This document shows positions 8,121 through 16,577 of a stretch of 36,619 bases of DNA, piece by piece. The position numbers and the translations under genes are program-made. This stretch comes from Abditibacteriaceae bacterium (lineage in GTDB: Bacteria > Armatimonadota > Abditibacteriia > Abditibacteriales > Abditibacteriaceae). The notes below the pieces were generated by a model. That model made no database searches and was not told the DNA's origin. It saw only the letters and a program-made list of their open reading frames with translations. Where the stretch lies: positions 1 through 36,619 of the forward strand of contig JAFAZH010000059.1 in the NCBI GenBank assembly GCA_019239895.1. Reading direction: 5' to 3'. Numbering within the stretch: the stretch's first letter is position 1; the number at the start of each line of letters is the position of its first letter.

Positions 8121-8570
8121 TTACTTTTTCGCGGCGTTTTTCTGGGCCGCTAGCTTGGCGTCATGCTTGGCTTTGAGATCGGCCAAAACCTGGTTGTGTC
8201 GAGCTAAGTCCTGGGCTGTCGCTGCGTGCTGGCGGGTGCTGATGGCGGTCTGTGCTGTGACCTTCTGGTCGTGCCGGGCTTTCATTTCAGCCAACACCCG
8301 GTCGTGGCGCGTTTGGTTATTTTTAAGGTTCTGTTCACGCACCCGGTTCCGTGCAGCGGCTTGAGCCGCTAACTTCTGATCGTGCTTGACTTTCAACTCG
8401 GCTAACACCCGATTATGACGCTCCAAACTGGCGGCGTTGGCCTTCTGCTGGCGTTGGGCAATAGCGGCTTGAATGGCGGCGGATGGTGTCGCCTGCGGTG
8501 CTGCCAGGGCACTGCTCAGTAGTCCTGCCACTAAAACTCCAGTTCCGGCTAATCCAATTATCTTTTTCAT
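8121..8570 (-). CDS. Exported helical protein with three 36-37-residue repeats
   Basis: A 149-aa protein. It starts with MKKIIGLAG, a signal peptide ending at ALA near residue 23. This start is preferred over the longer frame from 8597 because GAGGAGGAG lies seven bases upstream of it. The mature chain is almost all helix-forming, rich in Ala, Gln, Lys, Arg and His. A unit of the form RHxxVLAxLKxKHDxKLAAQ occurs at residues 51-70, 88-107 and 124-143, spaced 37 and 36 residues, with more variable connecting helices. No Cys and no catalytic motif is seen. It may form a long helical rod or bind nucleic acid, metal or envelope polymers, but nothing in the sequence decides this. Confidence 0.78.
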   Translation of the reverse strand: MKKIIGLAGTGVLVAGLLSSALAAPQATPSAAIQAAIAQRQQKANAASLERHNRVLAELKVKHDQKLAAQAAARNRVREQNLKNNQTRHDRVLAEMKARHDQKVTAQTAISTRQHAATAQDLARHNQVLADLKAKHDAKLAAQKNAAKK

Positions 8571-8675
8571 CTCAATCTCCTCCTCAATACTAAACAACTT
8601 GGACGCGCTACAGCGTTAATTGTTCACTTTAATTCTACATTTTATTGGCCGCTGCTGTTGTTCTTCGTTAGTGCT

Positions 8676-8903
8676 TTAAAGCCCAACCTCTCGCTCACCG
8701 TTAACCGCAGCACGGCTAGCGCGATGGGCTAAGAACAACATAATGCCGCCAAAGATGATCAACACCAAGCCCCACCACAAATTGATGTTTATGCCGAGCG
8801 AGTGAGCATAAATTGCTTTATTGGAGACCAGACCATAAAGCACCAGCAAAGCACCGATAATGCTAAACAGCCAGCCAATTGGCAACCGTAAATCAAGTCC
8901 CAT
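8676..8903 (-). CDS. Small two-helix inner-membrane protein next to a symporter
   Basis: A 75-aa protein starting MGLDLRLPIG. It has two membrane helices, roughly residues 10-30 and 42-62, joined by a loop containing SLGININLWWG. The start is the second Met of a longer frame (8927) because AAAGGA precedes it closely. Short proteins of this layout are often encoded beside sodium:solute symporters. Here it follows the symporter gene in the same direction, separated by 143 bp holding an inverted-repeat element. It could be an accessory subunit or a stand-alone membrane protein; function unknown. Confidence 0.72.
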   Translation of the reverse strand: MGLDLRLPIGWLFSIIGALLVLYGLVSNKAIYAHSLGININLWWGLVLIIFGGIMLFLAHRASRAAVNGEREVGL

Positions 8904-8928
8904 AATCTTTCCTTTTACTTCAATCATT

Positions 8929-9037
8929 AATGGGACGCAAAACTTCGTTACGCTATGCTGCGCAACGTCAGCTTACGCTATAAAATAGCGTTCAAATAGC
9001 GCATGTAATTAGCGTCGCCATAGTGTTGCGTCCCATT
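8929..9037. repeat. 109-bp element with 12-bp terminal inverted repeats (MITE-like)
   Basis: AATGGGACGCAA (8929-8940) and its exact complement TTGCGTCCCATT (9026-9037) bound a stretch that contains further small palindromes, such as CGCTATAAAATAGCG. TTAA borders lie at both ends (8927-8930 and 9037-9040), as would be left by insertion at TTAA, although the ends could simply overlap the palindrome. No coding capacity is seen. It sits between the symporter gene and its small neighbour. Confidence 0.55.
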
Positions 9038-9046
9038 TAACCACGT

Positions 9047-10765
9047 CTAAAAGAAAATTAAATTTAAGATGACAGCGACGACCAACACGGCGATACCAAG
9101 TGCTGCCGGAGTTTGATACCACTGCTCGCCTTCTTCTTTGGGCTTAGGCGTGAGCGAATAGACAAGGCCACGCAGTTCATCATCAGTTTTTGTGGGCCGA
9201 GTCACCAGAGAGATAACAATAGTCAGCACGAAGCAAGTCGTCCAGGCCCAGATCGCGGCCCAGAAGTTCTGCGCCATTTCGCTGGGATAATGATGCACGA
9301 CTGTGCCCAGCCAGCCGCCTTTAACGACAGAGGTCGCACCAGTGGGGGCCGTTAAGCCATGATGCAGGGCTGCCGCGAGGGTGCCGCCTAACAAGCCAAA
9401 AAAGGCTCCATGCCCGGTGGCCCGCTTCCAGAACATGCCTAATAAAAATGTGGCAAAAAGCGGGGCATTGACGAAGCCAAAGACTAACTGCAACAGGTCC
9501 ATAATATTGTTGAACTGGCCTGCCATAAAAGCGGCGGCGATGCTAATGGCGATGCCCGCCACGGTGGAGACTCGCCCCATCCAGAGGTAATGCTCGTCTG
9601 ATTCCCCAGGGCGAATATAGCTTTCGTAAATGTCATGTGTCCAGACGGTGTTAAAAGCCGTGACGTTACCCGCCATACCCGACATAAAAGAGGCGATGAG
9701 AGCTGTTAGGCCCAGCCCTAAGATGCCCGAAGGAAAATAGTGGCCTAACATCATAGGAATAGCCAGGTCGTAATTGTATGTGCCATCCGCTTTTTGAGGT
9801 AAAGCGAAACCTCCTTTGGTCGCCTGAGTGGTGAGGGCAATAGCGATCATGCCGGGCAAGATAACCAGGAAGGGGAAGAACATCTTGGGCACAGCGGCAA
9901 TCAAAGGGGTGCGCCGTGCGGCGGCCATCGAATCGGCAGCCATTGCGCGCTGCACCACCAGGAAGTCGGTGCACCAGTAGCCAAAGGAAAGCACAAAGCC
10001 CAGTCCCATCATCATGCCAAACCATTCAATACCCATTGGGTTCGTGGAGGGGCTTCCCAGGTAACGCCACGAATGCGTGAACGCGCCTGGAGCATAACCG
10101 TGCGCGGTGGAGGTCATTACTAATCGCTGCTGTAAGCCTGCCCAACCCCCAACATCTTTGAGTCCTAAAAACACTAAGGGCATAAAGCCGAAGACGATCA
10201 AGAAGAACTGTAAAACTTCATTGTAGATGGCTGAAGTCAGGCCACCCAGGGAAATATAAATAAGCACAATGATAGCTGAAATGATGATGCTAAAAGTGAA
10301 GTTCCACCCCAGCAACAGTTCGAGCAGGAGAGCCATTGCATACATCGAAATGCCGGAAGAAAAAACCGTCATAATGGCGAACGAGACAGCATTGAAGGCG
10401 CGCGTCTTTTCATCGAAGCGCAACTTCAAATACTCTGGCACCGAGCGGGCTTTGGAGCCATAATAGAAGGGCATCATAAAGATGCCGACAAACACCATCG
10501 CCGGAATTGCTCCCACCCAGTAGAAATGGGCGGTTGCAATACCATACTTGGCCCCCGAAGCCGCCATGCCAATGACTTCCTGGGCACCTAAGTTGGCCGA
10601 GAGAAACGCTAATCCGGTAATCCAGGCCGGAATCGAGCGCCCTGACAGGAAGAAGTCGGTGCTGGTTTTCATGCGGCGTTGCAGCACCCAACCGATCCCT
10701 AACACAAAGGCAAAGTAGATAATCAGAATAGCATAGTCAATGAGTCCCGGCTGCACACTTTTCAT
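9047..10765 (-). CDS. Sodium:solute symporter family (SSS/SGLT-type) transporter
   Basis: A 572-aa polytopic membrane protein with about 13-14 hydrophobic helices, the usual length of the SSS family. Recognisable family segments include DYAILIIYFAFVLGIGW at the N-terminus, STDFFLSGRSIPAW, AFLSANLGAQEVIGMAASG and GGLTSAIYNEVLQFFLIV, which match SGLT-like sugar carriers. It should bring a solute into the cell with Na+; in this gene setting a sugar released by the polysaccharide-degrading enzymes is plausible, but the substrate cannot be read. No convincing ribosome site precedes the ATG. It lies upstream of the small membrane protein at 8676 on the same strand. Confidence 0.93.
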   Translation of the reverse strand: MKSVQPGLIDYAILIIYFAFVLGIGWVLQRRMKTSTDFFLSGRSIPAWITGLAFLSANLGAQEVIGMAASGAKYGIATAHFYWVGAIPAMVFVGIFMMPFYYGSKARSVPEYLKLRFDEKTRAFNAVSFAIMTVFSSGISMYAMALLLELLLGWNFTFSIIISAIIVLIYISLGGLTSAIYNEVLQFFLIVFGFMPLVFLGLKDVGGWAGLQQRLVMTSTAHGYAPGAFTHSWRYLGSPSTNPMGIEWFGMMMGLGFVLSFGYWCTDFLVVQRAMAADSMAAARRTPLIAAVPKMFFPFLVILPGMIAIALTTQATKGGFALPQKADGTYNYDLAIPMMLGHYFPSGILGLGLTALIASFMSGMAGNVTAFNTVWTHDIYESYIRPGESDEHYLWMGRVSTVAGIAISIAAAFMAGQFNNIMDLLQLVFGFVNAPLFATFLLGMFWKRATGHGAFFGLLGGTLAAALHHGLTAPTGATSVVKGGWLGTVVHHYPSEMAQNFWAAIWAWTTCFVLTIVISLVTRPTKTDDELRGLVYSLTPKPKEEGEQWYQTPAALGIAVLVVAVILNLIFF

Positions 10766-10920
10766 AGGTGGTAAGGGTAAAGCCCTTTCTTAAAGTGAAA
10801 GACAAATTTAACCGTGGGATGGCTGACGCCTCTCTGTGCAAATTTGGGGCTGATACTGAAGCGTAGAGTGGTACTTTAAGGGTTATCGTCCAGGTGAGTT
10901 TTTGATAATAGAGCTTATGT

Positions 10921-10971
10921 GCCTCGCTGCTGAAGCAGGGGCGGGATAGATAATCCCCCTGAACGGGGCTA
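10921..10971. repeat. Hairpin repeat related to the element at 28400-28522
   Basis: This stretch lies in the 296-bp region between two divergent genes. CCCCCTGAACGGGGCTA (10955-10971) matches 28440-28456 at 16 of 17 bases, and the preceding CGCTGCTGAAGCAG part resembles the arms of that element. Each half can fold into a small hairpin. The rest of the divergent region (10766-11061) should hold the promoters of the symporter and the GH74-like gene, but I see no convincing -35/-10 pair. Confidence 0.5.
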
Positions 10972-11061
10972 CCGAGCGTCTTTGCGGTGTACAGCAAATA
11001 TACAGTCAACTCAACTGCGTAGCTTGAAGCTTAGTCGTTTATCAACTGAGTGAGGGAAGAA

Positions 11062-14000
11062 GTGATTGCAATAAACAGAAAGAATATAAAACGGATTCTA
11101 TGCAGTGTATTAGGGATTGGCCTAACTCTGGTGGGCAAAACCTCGGCGCAAGTGGTAAGCAATGGAGGCCCGGCTACTCCTGGCTTACACTGGCAGCCGC
11201 TCAATGAGCCGGGCTGTGGCGGGGCAATGGTGGCACTTGCGGTCAGTCCGCACGATTCGCGCCGCCTCTTAGTCGCGGGTGATATGTTGGGTGATGGCCT
11301 GAGCACCGACGGCGGTGATAGCTGGCAGACCACGACGGGCTTTAAAGCCTGGGAAATGGCCGACTTTACCTGGCATCCGACCAATCTAAACACTGTGTGG
11401 ACTGGCTCCATGAGCGGGCCGTATCTGAGCACCGATGGCGGGCGCACCTGGCAGCAGAAGCGCAATGGCTTTCCCGCGCCTGCGGGTTTTGGCTATGGCA
11501 CGCCCATTGAAAAAGTACTGATTGACCCCCAAGACACCAATCATTTGTTAGCCGTTGGCGGTTCAGCGCGGCACTGGGAATCGGGCGGCAAGCCGCTCTG
11601 GGGTGCCGTCTGGGAAAGTCACGATGTGGGCAACACCTGGACGAAACTCACCACGATTACTGCCGAAGGCTCATCGAATGCCGCTGATGCTCCTGGCACC
11701 AATATAACCTGGGCCGATTATGCACCCGGCGGCAATGGACTGATCTATGCGACGGCAGATAAGGCTAACTTTCTGGTCAGCACGGATAACGGCAAAACCT
11801 GGACACGCCGCAACAATGGCCTGCCCCCGGCGGGTATGGGGCGCGTGGCAGTGCATCCGACCAACAAAAACATTATCTGGATTGCGGTTGATAACTACTT
11901 GCCCGATAGTGCCAAAGAGCGCGTGCCAGGCGGGGTCTATAAGACCACCGATGGTGGCCTGCATTGGACAAATAGCTCCAATGGCTTAGGCAAAACGGTA
12001 ATGGGCAATGACCCTAATTTAACCTCTCGCTATTTTGCCCTTGCGGTGGCCCCAACCGATCCACAAGTGTTGTATGCCAATGATGCCGCGTGGAACACGG
12101 GTGTCATTTATCGCAGCACTGATGGCGGCGCGAACTGGCGCATGATCGCCTCAAAAGCCAATATCGGCTCCGACAGCAAAGACCCTAACAAGCAGCGGGT
12201 GTTTCAGGTAGAAACTGCGATGCCTGCCGGGTTGAGCCTGACGCGCTTGGTCGTTGATCCTAAAAATGCCAATACGGTTTATGGCTTTAATTCCGAATTT
12301 ATCGTGCGCACCCGTGATGGTGGACAGACGTGGGATGATGCCACAGCTATCCCGGCAGGAGGCGATGCCTGGCGTGGTCGAGGTTACTCTGGCTGGGTTA
12401 CTTCCACTTTCCGCTTCCACCCCACCGATCCCAATCGTGCTTTTCTGGTGGCCTTAGATGCTGGCAAGATGTGGGTGAGCCGAGATAATCTGCGCACTTG
12501 GACGCGCCCGATTAATGATCCGTGGCCGTGGGGTGGTGGGCATGATGTGACTTTTGCTGGTTCTCGCGTGTATGCCACTTTCGGCCAATTCAGTTCTTTT
12601 TATGGCATAGGCGTTTCACCCGATAAAGGCGATACCTGGAAAGTGATGTATGGCGCGGCGCATGGCCTGCCCGAAACGGGTGGCGGCCACGGCAACACGG
12701 AACCACGCGGCATCTTTGCGCGCCCGGATGCGCCGGAGCAGGTGTGGGCCAGCATCAATGGCACCGTTTATCACAGCACCGATGGCGGCGATCACTGGGC
12801 GACCACCGCTATCGCGCCGAACGTGCGCCACTTCGTAGGTGATCCCAGAAATCCGCGCCGATTCTATGCGGCGGCAGATCGCAACGTTTATCAAACCGAT
12901 GATGGCGGCTCCACTTTTACGGCTGTCGGTGGGCCGCACAATGGGGGCCGCATGGCCGTGGACGCGCAAGGCCGATTTTACCTGGCAGCCAGCGAAGGTG
13001 AGCGCAGCGGCTTGTGGCGCTATGACGGCAAGGCGTGGACGCGTTTACTGGACGAACACTGGATTACCGATGTGACGACTGACCCCACCAATCCCAATCG
13101 CCTGGCCATTACCACCAATCAGAACCCTTACACCGAATCGCCACAGGCCACCGGGGTGTGGATTAGTGCCGATGGCGGCAAGTCGTGGGTGCAGCAGAAC
13201 GATGGCTTAGCGATGCTGCGCGGCTTTAGCATTACCTTTAATCCGCATAACCCGCAGCAGCTTGTTTGGGGTTCCGATGGACGGGGTTACTGGATGACCA
13301 ACTGGCCGCGCAACTTTGTGCCAACGGGGACACGGACTTACACTTCAACACCCGATGATGCACGCTTTGCGGCTGTAGCGGAGAACCCGGCACCTGTTGC
13401 CACAACCGCTGTAAAAATAGACCCTAACTTTAAGCTGGTGGTGCGTAATGGCAGCATGACTCAAGGTCTGGGTACCCCGGCAGAGTGGCGCGGCAAGTTT
13501 GGTGATGTGGATGTGGCGCGGGATACCGAAGTTTTTAAGACTGGCCCCGCCTCTTTGCGGGTGACGGTAGCCGGTGGCAAAAACGGGCAAGCTTTCCAGA
13601 CGGTGCAGGGCGGCGCGGGAGCGACTTTTAAGATTGCGGGTTGGATTAAAGCCGCAGGCAACGTCAAGGCGCAGGCCATGATTCAAGCTTTTGCCGAAGG
13701 CTACACCAATAATAAATTCATCCAACTTCAATTTATTCAGAATGATACCGATTGGATGCACTTTGAAAAAGAAGTGACCTTGCCAGAATGGACATCCTTC
13801 TTTAACATTGGGCTACTGGTTGAAGGCGATGGCAAAGCCTGGCTGGATGAAGTGCATGAAGCCAATTCGCCCGTTGATGCGGGCAAAGCCGAAAACCCGC
13901 TCACTGCCGAGCCTGCGCCCAAGGGCAAGCCGTGGGAAGCGGGCTGGGGTTTCTATCCACAATTTCCTGAAGCCTGGCAGAATGTCCACAAGGGCTTTTT

Positions 14001-14601
14001 AGAACGCACACGGCAAGGCGTGCAAAAGCACGACATCAATGTAGTGTTTCTGGGTGACTCCATTACACAGGGCTGGGGCGACCCCAACGGTGGCAAAGAG
14101 ATTTGGGACAAACGATATGCCCCGCTTGGGGCTGTCAATTATGGTGTTGGTGGCGACAGCACGCGGCAAGTTCTCTGGCGCATTCAAAATGGTGAGTTGG
14201 ATGGCCTTGATCCCAAACTGGTGGTGCTCAAGATTGGCACGAACAATCTTTATGGCGATAACAACGCGGGCAGTGATGAAGAAATCGCGCAGGGCATCAC
14301 CGAAGTTGTGAAAGAGTTGCGCCAGAAGTTGCCGAATACGAAAGTCCTGTTGCTGGGCATTCTGCCGCGCCAGAATGAGTATTTCTCCGGGCGCGTGCAG
14401 CACATCAACGCCATTATCCGCAAGCTTGATGATGGTAAGAACGTGCGCTTTCTGGATATGGGTTCCAAGTTCCAGACCACCCAAGGCAAAGGTGATGTCC
14501 ATAAAGAGCTATACACCGGCGACGTATTGCACCTGGTCAAGCCGGGTTATCAAGTTTGGGCCGACACTATGCAGCCGCTCTTTGATGAAATGATGAAGTA
14601 G
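11062..14601 (+). CDS. Secreted GH74-like propeller + carbohydrate-binding-like + SGNH esterase fusion
   Basis: This 1179-aa protein starts at GTG 11062, behind GAGGGA; a GTG at 11050 in the same frame is the alternative. A signal peptide ends near TSAQ. Residues ~35-760 carry about a dozen BNR/Asp-box-type units (STDGGDSW, STDGGRTW, TTDGGLHW, SADGGKSW), forming a double-propeller as in GH74 xyloglucanases; the N-terminal EPGCGG...GDMLG segment resembles GH74's first blade with its Asp. Residues ~790-945 look like a jelly-roll carbohydrate-binding domain (FKIAGWIKA, LLVEGDGKAWLDEV). Residues ~985-1179 are an SGNH hydrolase: GDSITQGW (Ser1000), GTNN (1059-1062), D1154-x-x-H1157. SGNH domains of this kind remove acetyl groups from sugars. 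One chain could therefore cut and deacetylate xyloglucan or a similar glycan; the pairing and substrate are inference. Confidence 0.87.
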   Translation: MIAINRKNIKRILCSVLGIGLTLVGKTSAQVVSNGGPATPGLHWQPLNEPGCGGAMVALAVSPHDSRRLLVAGDMLGDGLSTDGGDSWQTTTGFKAWEMADFTWHPTNLNTVWTGSMSGPYLSTDGGRTWQQKRNGFPAPAGFGYGTPIEKVLIDPQDTNHLLAVGGSARHWESGGKPLWGAVWESHDVGNTWTKLTTITAEGSSNAADAPGTNITWADYAPGGNGLIYATADKANFLVSTDNGKTWTRRNNGLPPAGMGRVAVHPTNKNIIWIAVDNYLPDSAKERVPGGVYKTTDGGLHWTNSSNGLGKTVMGNDPNLTSRYFALAVAPTDPQVLYANDAAWNTGVIYRSTDGGANWRMIASKANIGSDSKDPNKQRVFQVETAMPAGLSLTRLVVDPKNANTVYGFNSEFIVRTRDGGQTWDDATAIPAGGDAWRGRGYSGWVTSTFRFHPTDPNRAFLVALDAGKMWVSRDNLRTWTRPINDPWPWGGGHDVTFAGSRVYATFGQFSSFYGIGVSPDKGDTWKVMYGAAHGLPETGGGHGNTEPRGIFARPDAPEQVWASINGTVYHSTDGGDHWATTAIAPNVRHFVGDPRNPRRFYAAADRNVYQTDDGGSTFTAVGGPHNGGRMAVDAQGRFYLAASEGERSGLWRYDGKAWTRLLDEHWITDVTTDPTNPNRLAITTNQNPYTESPQATGVWISADGGKSWVQQNDGLAMLRGFSITFNPHNPQQLVWGSDGRGYWMTNWPRNFVPTGTRTYTSTPDDARFAAVAENPAPVATTAVKIDPNFKLVVRNGSMTQGLGTPAEWRGKFGDVDVARDTEVFKTGPASLRVTVAGGKNGQAFQTVQGGAGATFKIAGWIKAAGNVKAQAMIQAFAEGYTNNKFIQLQFIQNDTDWMHFEKEVTLPEWTSFFNIGLLVEGDGKAWLDEVHEANSPVDAGKAENPLTAEPAPKGKPWEAGWGFYPQFPEAWQNVHKGFLERTRQGVQKHDINVVFLGDSITQGWGDPNGGKEIWDKRYAPLGAVNYGVGGDSTRQVLWRIQNGELDGLDPKLVVLKIGTNNLYGDNNAGSDEEIAQGITEVVKELRQKLPNTKVLLLGILPRQNEYFSGRVQHINAIIRKLDDGKNVRFLDMGSKFQTTQGKGDVHKELYTGDVLHLVKPGYQVWADTMQPLFDEMMK

Positions 14602-14627
14602 CTGAATCTGGCTCGTGAGAAATTAAA

Positions 14628-14708
14628 GAACCGCAGAGACGCCGAGGACACAGAGGAAATAACAGAGTTTTCTTTTATGTCTCTGCGCCCTCCGCGTCTC
14701 TGCGGTTC
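14628..14708. repeat. Imperfect inverted repeat, 15-bp perfect outer arms
   Basis: GAACCGCAGAGACGC (14628-14642) pairs exactly with 14694-14708; the inner parts pair imperfectly. It starts 27 bp after the stop of the fusion gene and is followed by the start of another repeat. The CAGAGACGC type of palindrome is common between genes in many bacteria. It might also help end transcription. Confidence 0.75.
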
Positions 14709-14738
14709 ATCCCTCTAATACCAAACCAGTTATCCCGT

Positions 14739-14799
14739 GGCCTCCCCTCGCCCGCAGCGTGGGAGACCGGGCACCCTCTGGGTGGTGGGGGTGAGGGCC
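14739..14799. repeat. GC-rich imperfect palindrome, REP-like
   Basis: This stretch reads GGCCTCCCCTCGCCC at one end and GGGGGTGAGGGCC at the other, with an internal GTGGGAGACC/GGGCACCC section. Read on the minus strand it gives CCCTCACCCCC ... GCGAGGGG, a composition typical of short dispersed GC-rich repeats. It lies just beyond the stop of the hemolysin III-like gene and could form its terminator structure. Confidence 0.45.
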
Positions 14800-14807
14800 T
14801 ATTAACC

Positions 14808-15509
14808 CTACGCAAGAGGAGCCACGAAGCGCAGCATCACGAAGAAGTGGCACGCGCTGCCACCTAACACGAAAATGTGAAAGAGGTCGTGGGCTGAAAA
14901 TTTGCCTGGCCAGAGGTGGGGGCGATCAGTAGCATAGATGATGGTGCCGATGGAATAGACCACACCACCGGCTAAGAGCCAGCCAATAGCGGCAGGTGGC
15001 ATGGACTGGCGCATAGATGGGACGGCGATCAAGGCCAGCCAACCCATGCACACGCACAGCACAACCCGTATCCACTGGGGCGCGCGTTTAGCGAAAAAGA
15101 CGAGGCCGATCCCTAAGATAGCTAGTCCATATTCTACAGCGAGCAGGCTCCAACCCCAGGTGCCACGCAGTGATACCAGACACACGGGCGCGTAAGTGCC
15201 CGCAATCAGCAGGAAAATCGCGCTGTAGTCGAGTTGCTGCAAGCGGTCGCTCCAACGGGGTGAAACATGGAGAGAGTGGTAAAGCGTACTCACGGTATAG
15301 AGCACAATCAAGCTTGCGCCGTAGATAGCGAAACCCACGACATGCCAGGTGCGTCCCTGCGCCAGAATCAAGAGAGCTACCAGTCCGGCAATCCCTAAGA
15401 GGATGCCCAACCCATGTGAGATGCCACAGAATGGTTCTTTAATCCAGGGACGCTTAGGCTGCAAACTGTTTTCGTTAGGGGTAGTCTCACTTGGCCCGCC
15501 GGGACTCAT
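14808..15509 (-). CDS. Hemolysin III / PAQR-family membrane protein
   Basis: A 233-aa protein with seven hydrophobic segments, the standard size of the bacterial hemolysin III (YqfA/TrhA) branch of PAQR. Conserved features are EPFCGISHGLG (25-35), the STLYH motif (74-78), LDYSAIFLLIAGTYAP (93-108) and SAHDLFH near the C-terminus (205-211). H78, D94, H207 and H211 are the likely metal-site residues of this hydrolase-like superfamily. It acts in the inner membrane; homologs affect membrane homeostasis, while haemolysis is only a historical label. It stands alone between a repeat cluster and the RRM gene terminator. Confidence 0.93.
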   Translation of the reverse strand: MSPGGPSETTPNENSLQPKRPWIKEPFCGISHGLGILLGIAGLVALLILAQGRTWHVVGFAIYGASLIVLYTVSTLYHSLHVSPRWSDRLQQLDYSAIFLLIAGTYAPVCLVSLRGTWGWSLLAVEYGLAILGIGLVFFAKRAPQWIRVVLCVCMGWLALIAVPSMRQSMPPAAIGWLLAGGVVYSIGTIIYATDRPHLWPGKFSAHDLFHIFVLGGSACHFFVMLRFVAPLA

Positions 15510-15596
15510 GCTTATCTCCGCACTATAAATTCTTGTACATTATACATCTTGCAAATATGCAGCCTGTGTAATCACCCTTCAAGTCTATAAAATGCA

Positions 15597-15628
15597 AAAG
15601 GGGCAGTTGCCGCAGCAACTGCCCCTTT
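15597..15628 (-). terminator. Rho-independent terminator of the RRM protein gene
   Basis: A 14-bp perfect stem (15597-15610 with 15615-15628, core GGGGCAGTTGC) has a CGCA loop. On the minus strand it is followed by TTTTGCATTTT. It lies about 60 bp beyond the stop of the glycine-rich protein gene. Confidence 0.85.
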
Positions 15629-15686
15629 CATGCTTTGAGACTCGTGTTAGTAATACTAACAGGGCCTAAATTAAACGGCGCAACGA

Positions 15687-16085
15687 TTAATAACGGTCTC
15701 TGCGGCCACCGCCACCACCGCCGCCATAACCACCAGAGCGGCCACCACCGCCACCGTAGCCGCCACCACCGGAGCGACCGCCGCCCCCGCCGTAACCGCC
15801 ACTACCGCCGTAGCCACCGCCACCACGGGGACGATCCTCTTTAGGCCGTGCCTCATTGACCTTCAGGGTGCGTCCCTGGTGATTCTTGCCATCTAAGCCT
15901 GCCACAGCAGCCTGAGCCTCAGCTTCGGTACTCATTTCCACAAAACCGAATCCCTTGCTCTGCCCCGTGTCACGGTCATTAATCACATCGGCGCTCTGCA
16001 CCGTACCATACTGAGCGAATAGCTCATCTAAGTCTGAGCTTTGGGTGTCATAGCTCAGGTTTCCAACAAACAACTTCTTACCCAT
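15687..16085 (-). CDS. Glycine-rich RRM RNA-binding protein
   Basis: A 132-aa protein with one N-terminal RNA recognition motif: RNP2 LFVGNL (5-10) and RNP1 KGFGFVEM (44-51). This is followed from about residue 88 by a Gly-rich tail with Tyr, Arg and Ser (GGYGGGGGRSGG units) ending RRDRY. This is the layout of bacterial RNA-binding proteins related to cyanobacterial Rbp, which bind RNA and are often cold-induced. The ATG has GGAG nine bases upstream. The gene has a leader of at least 150 bp with repeated GGACAGTGT-type words on the plus strand (16194-16222); a temperature-responsive leader is possible but speculative. The simple-sequence tail makes antisense frames long, and these are not genes. 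Confidence 0.93.
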   Translation of the reverse strand: MGKKLFVGNLSYDTQSSDLDELFAQYGTVQSADVINDRDTGQSKGFGFVEMSTEAEAQAAVAGLDGKNHQGRTLKVNEARPKEDRPRGGGGYGGSGGYGGGGGRSGGGGYGGGGGRSGGYGGGGGGGRRDRY

Positions 16086-16346
16086 GTTAACAATCTCCTA
16101 GTGTTCGATCCATAATTTGCTCTCAGGATCACAGTGAGAGGGGCCAATTTCAGCCCAGAGGGTGGGGGACAGAGAAAACGCGATGCAGTCTTGGGACAGT
16201 GTGAGGACAGTGTCTGGGGGACAATAATAACTCTTGCTTAACTCGGTTCGCTTACCAACCAATTCACATCATACAACAAACGTTAAGACGATGCCAAGTG
16301 TGGGACGTTCCAACCTATGATTATTCAGTTGCAGGCCAGGAGTTCG
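16086..16346. other. Leader region of the RRM protein gene
   Basis: No gene is seen. The plus strand has GGGACAGTGT (16194-16203) repeated closely as GGACAGTGT (16207-16215) and again partly as GGGGGACA near 16222. The block falls in the predicted leader of the minus-strand RRM gene. No promoter could be assigned with confidence. Confidence 0.4.
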
Positions 16347-16543
16347 ACCTAACCCCCCGTCCCCCTTCCCGACGCAGGAAGGGGGTGTCTGAGGACGGCT
16401 GTTCTCGTTTAGGCTTAGCAACAATCCTCCATCCAGAGTAATGTTGCACCACAAAGTAGGAGAACAAGGTCATCCTCACTTCACCCGACGCTACGCCTCA
16501 GACACCCCCTTCCTGCGTCGGGAAGGGGGACGGGGGGTTAGGT
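16347..16543. repeat. 48-bp perfect inverted repeat flanking 101 bp
   Basis: Bases 16347-16394 and 16496-16543 are exact reverse complements over 48 bp. Each arm is itself a hairpin: CCCCCTTCC and GGAAGGGGG form nine base pairs around CGACGCA. The pair thus looks like two oppositely oriented REP units, i.e. a REPIN-like element, or a snapped-back MITE. The 101-bp centre has no coding signal. It lies just beyond the stop of the DNA polymerase IV gene and may also act as its terminator. Confidence 0.88.
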
Positions 16544-16577
16544 TCCTCTGCCAATGGTCTTATTGAGGCACTAAGTC

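Noticed and set aside
13999..14502. 167-codon minus-strand frame inside the SGNH domain region
   Set aside because: Antisense to a well-supported esterase domain; no ribosome site.
15635..15844. His/Arg-rich plus-strand frame
   Set aside because: Antisense of the glycine-codon-rich tail of the RRM protein, which generates His and Arg codons.
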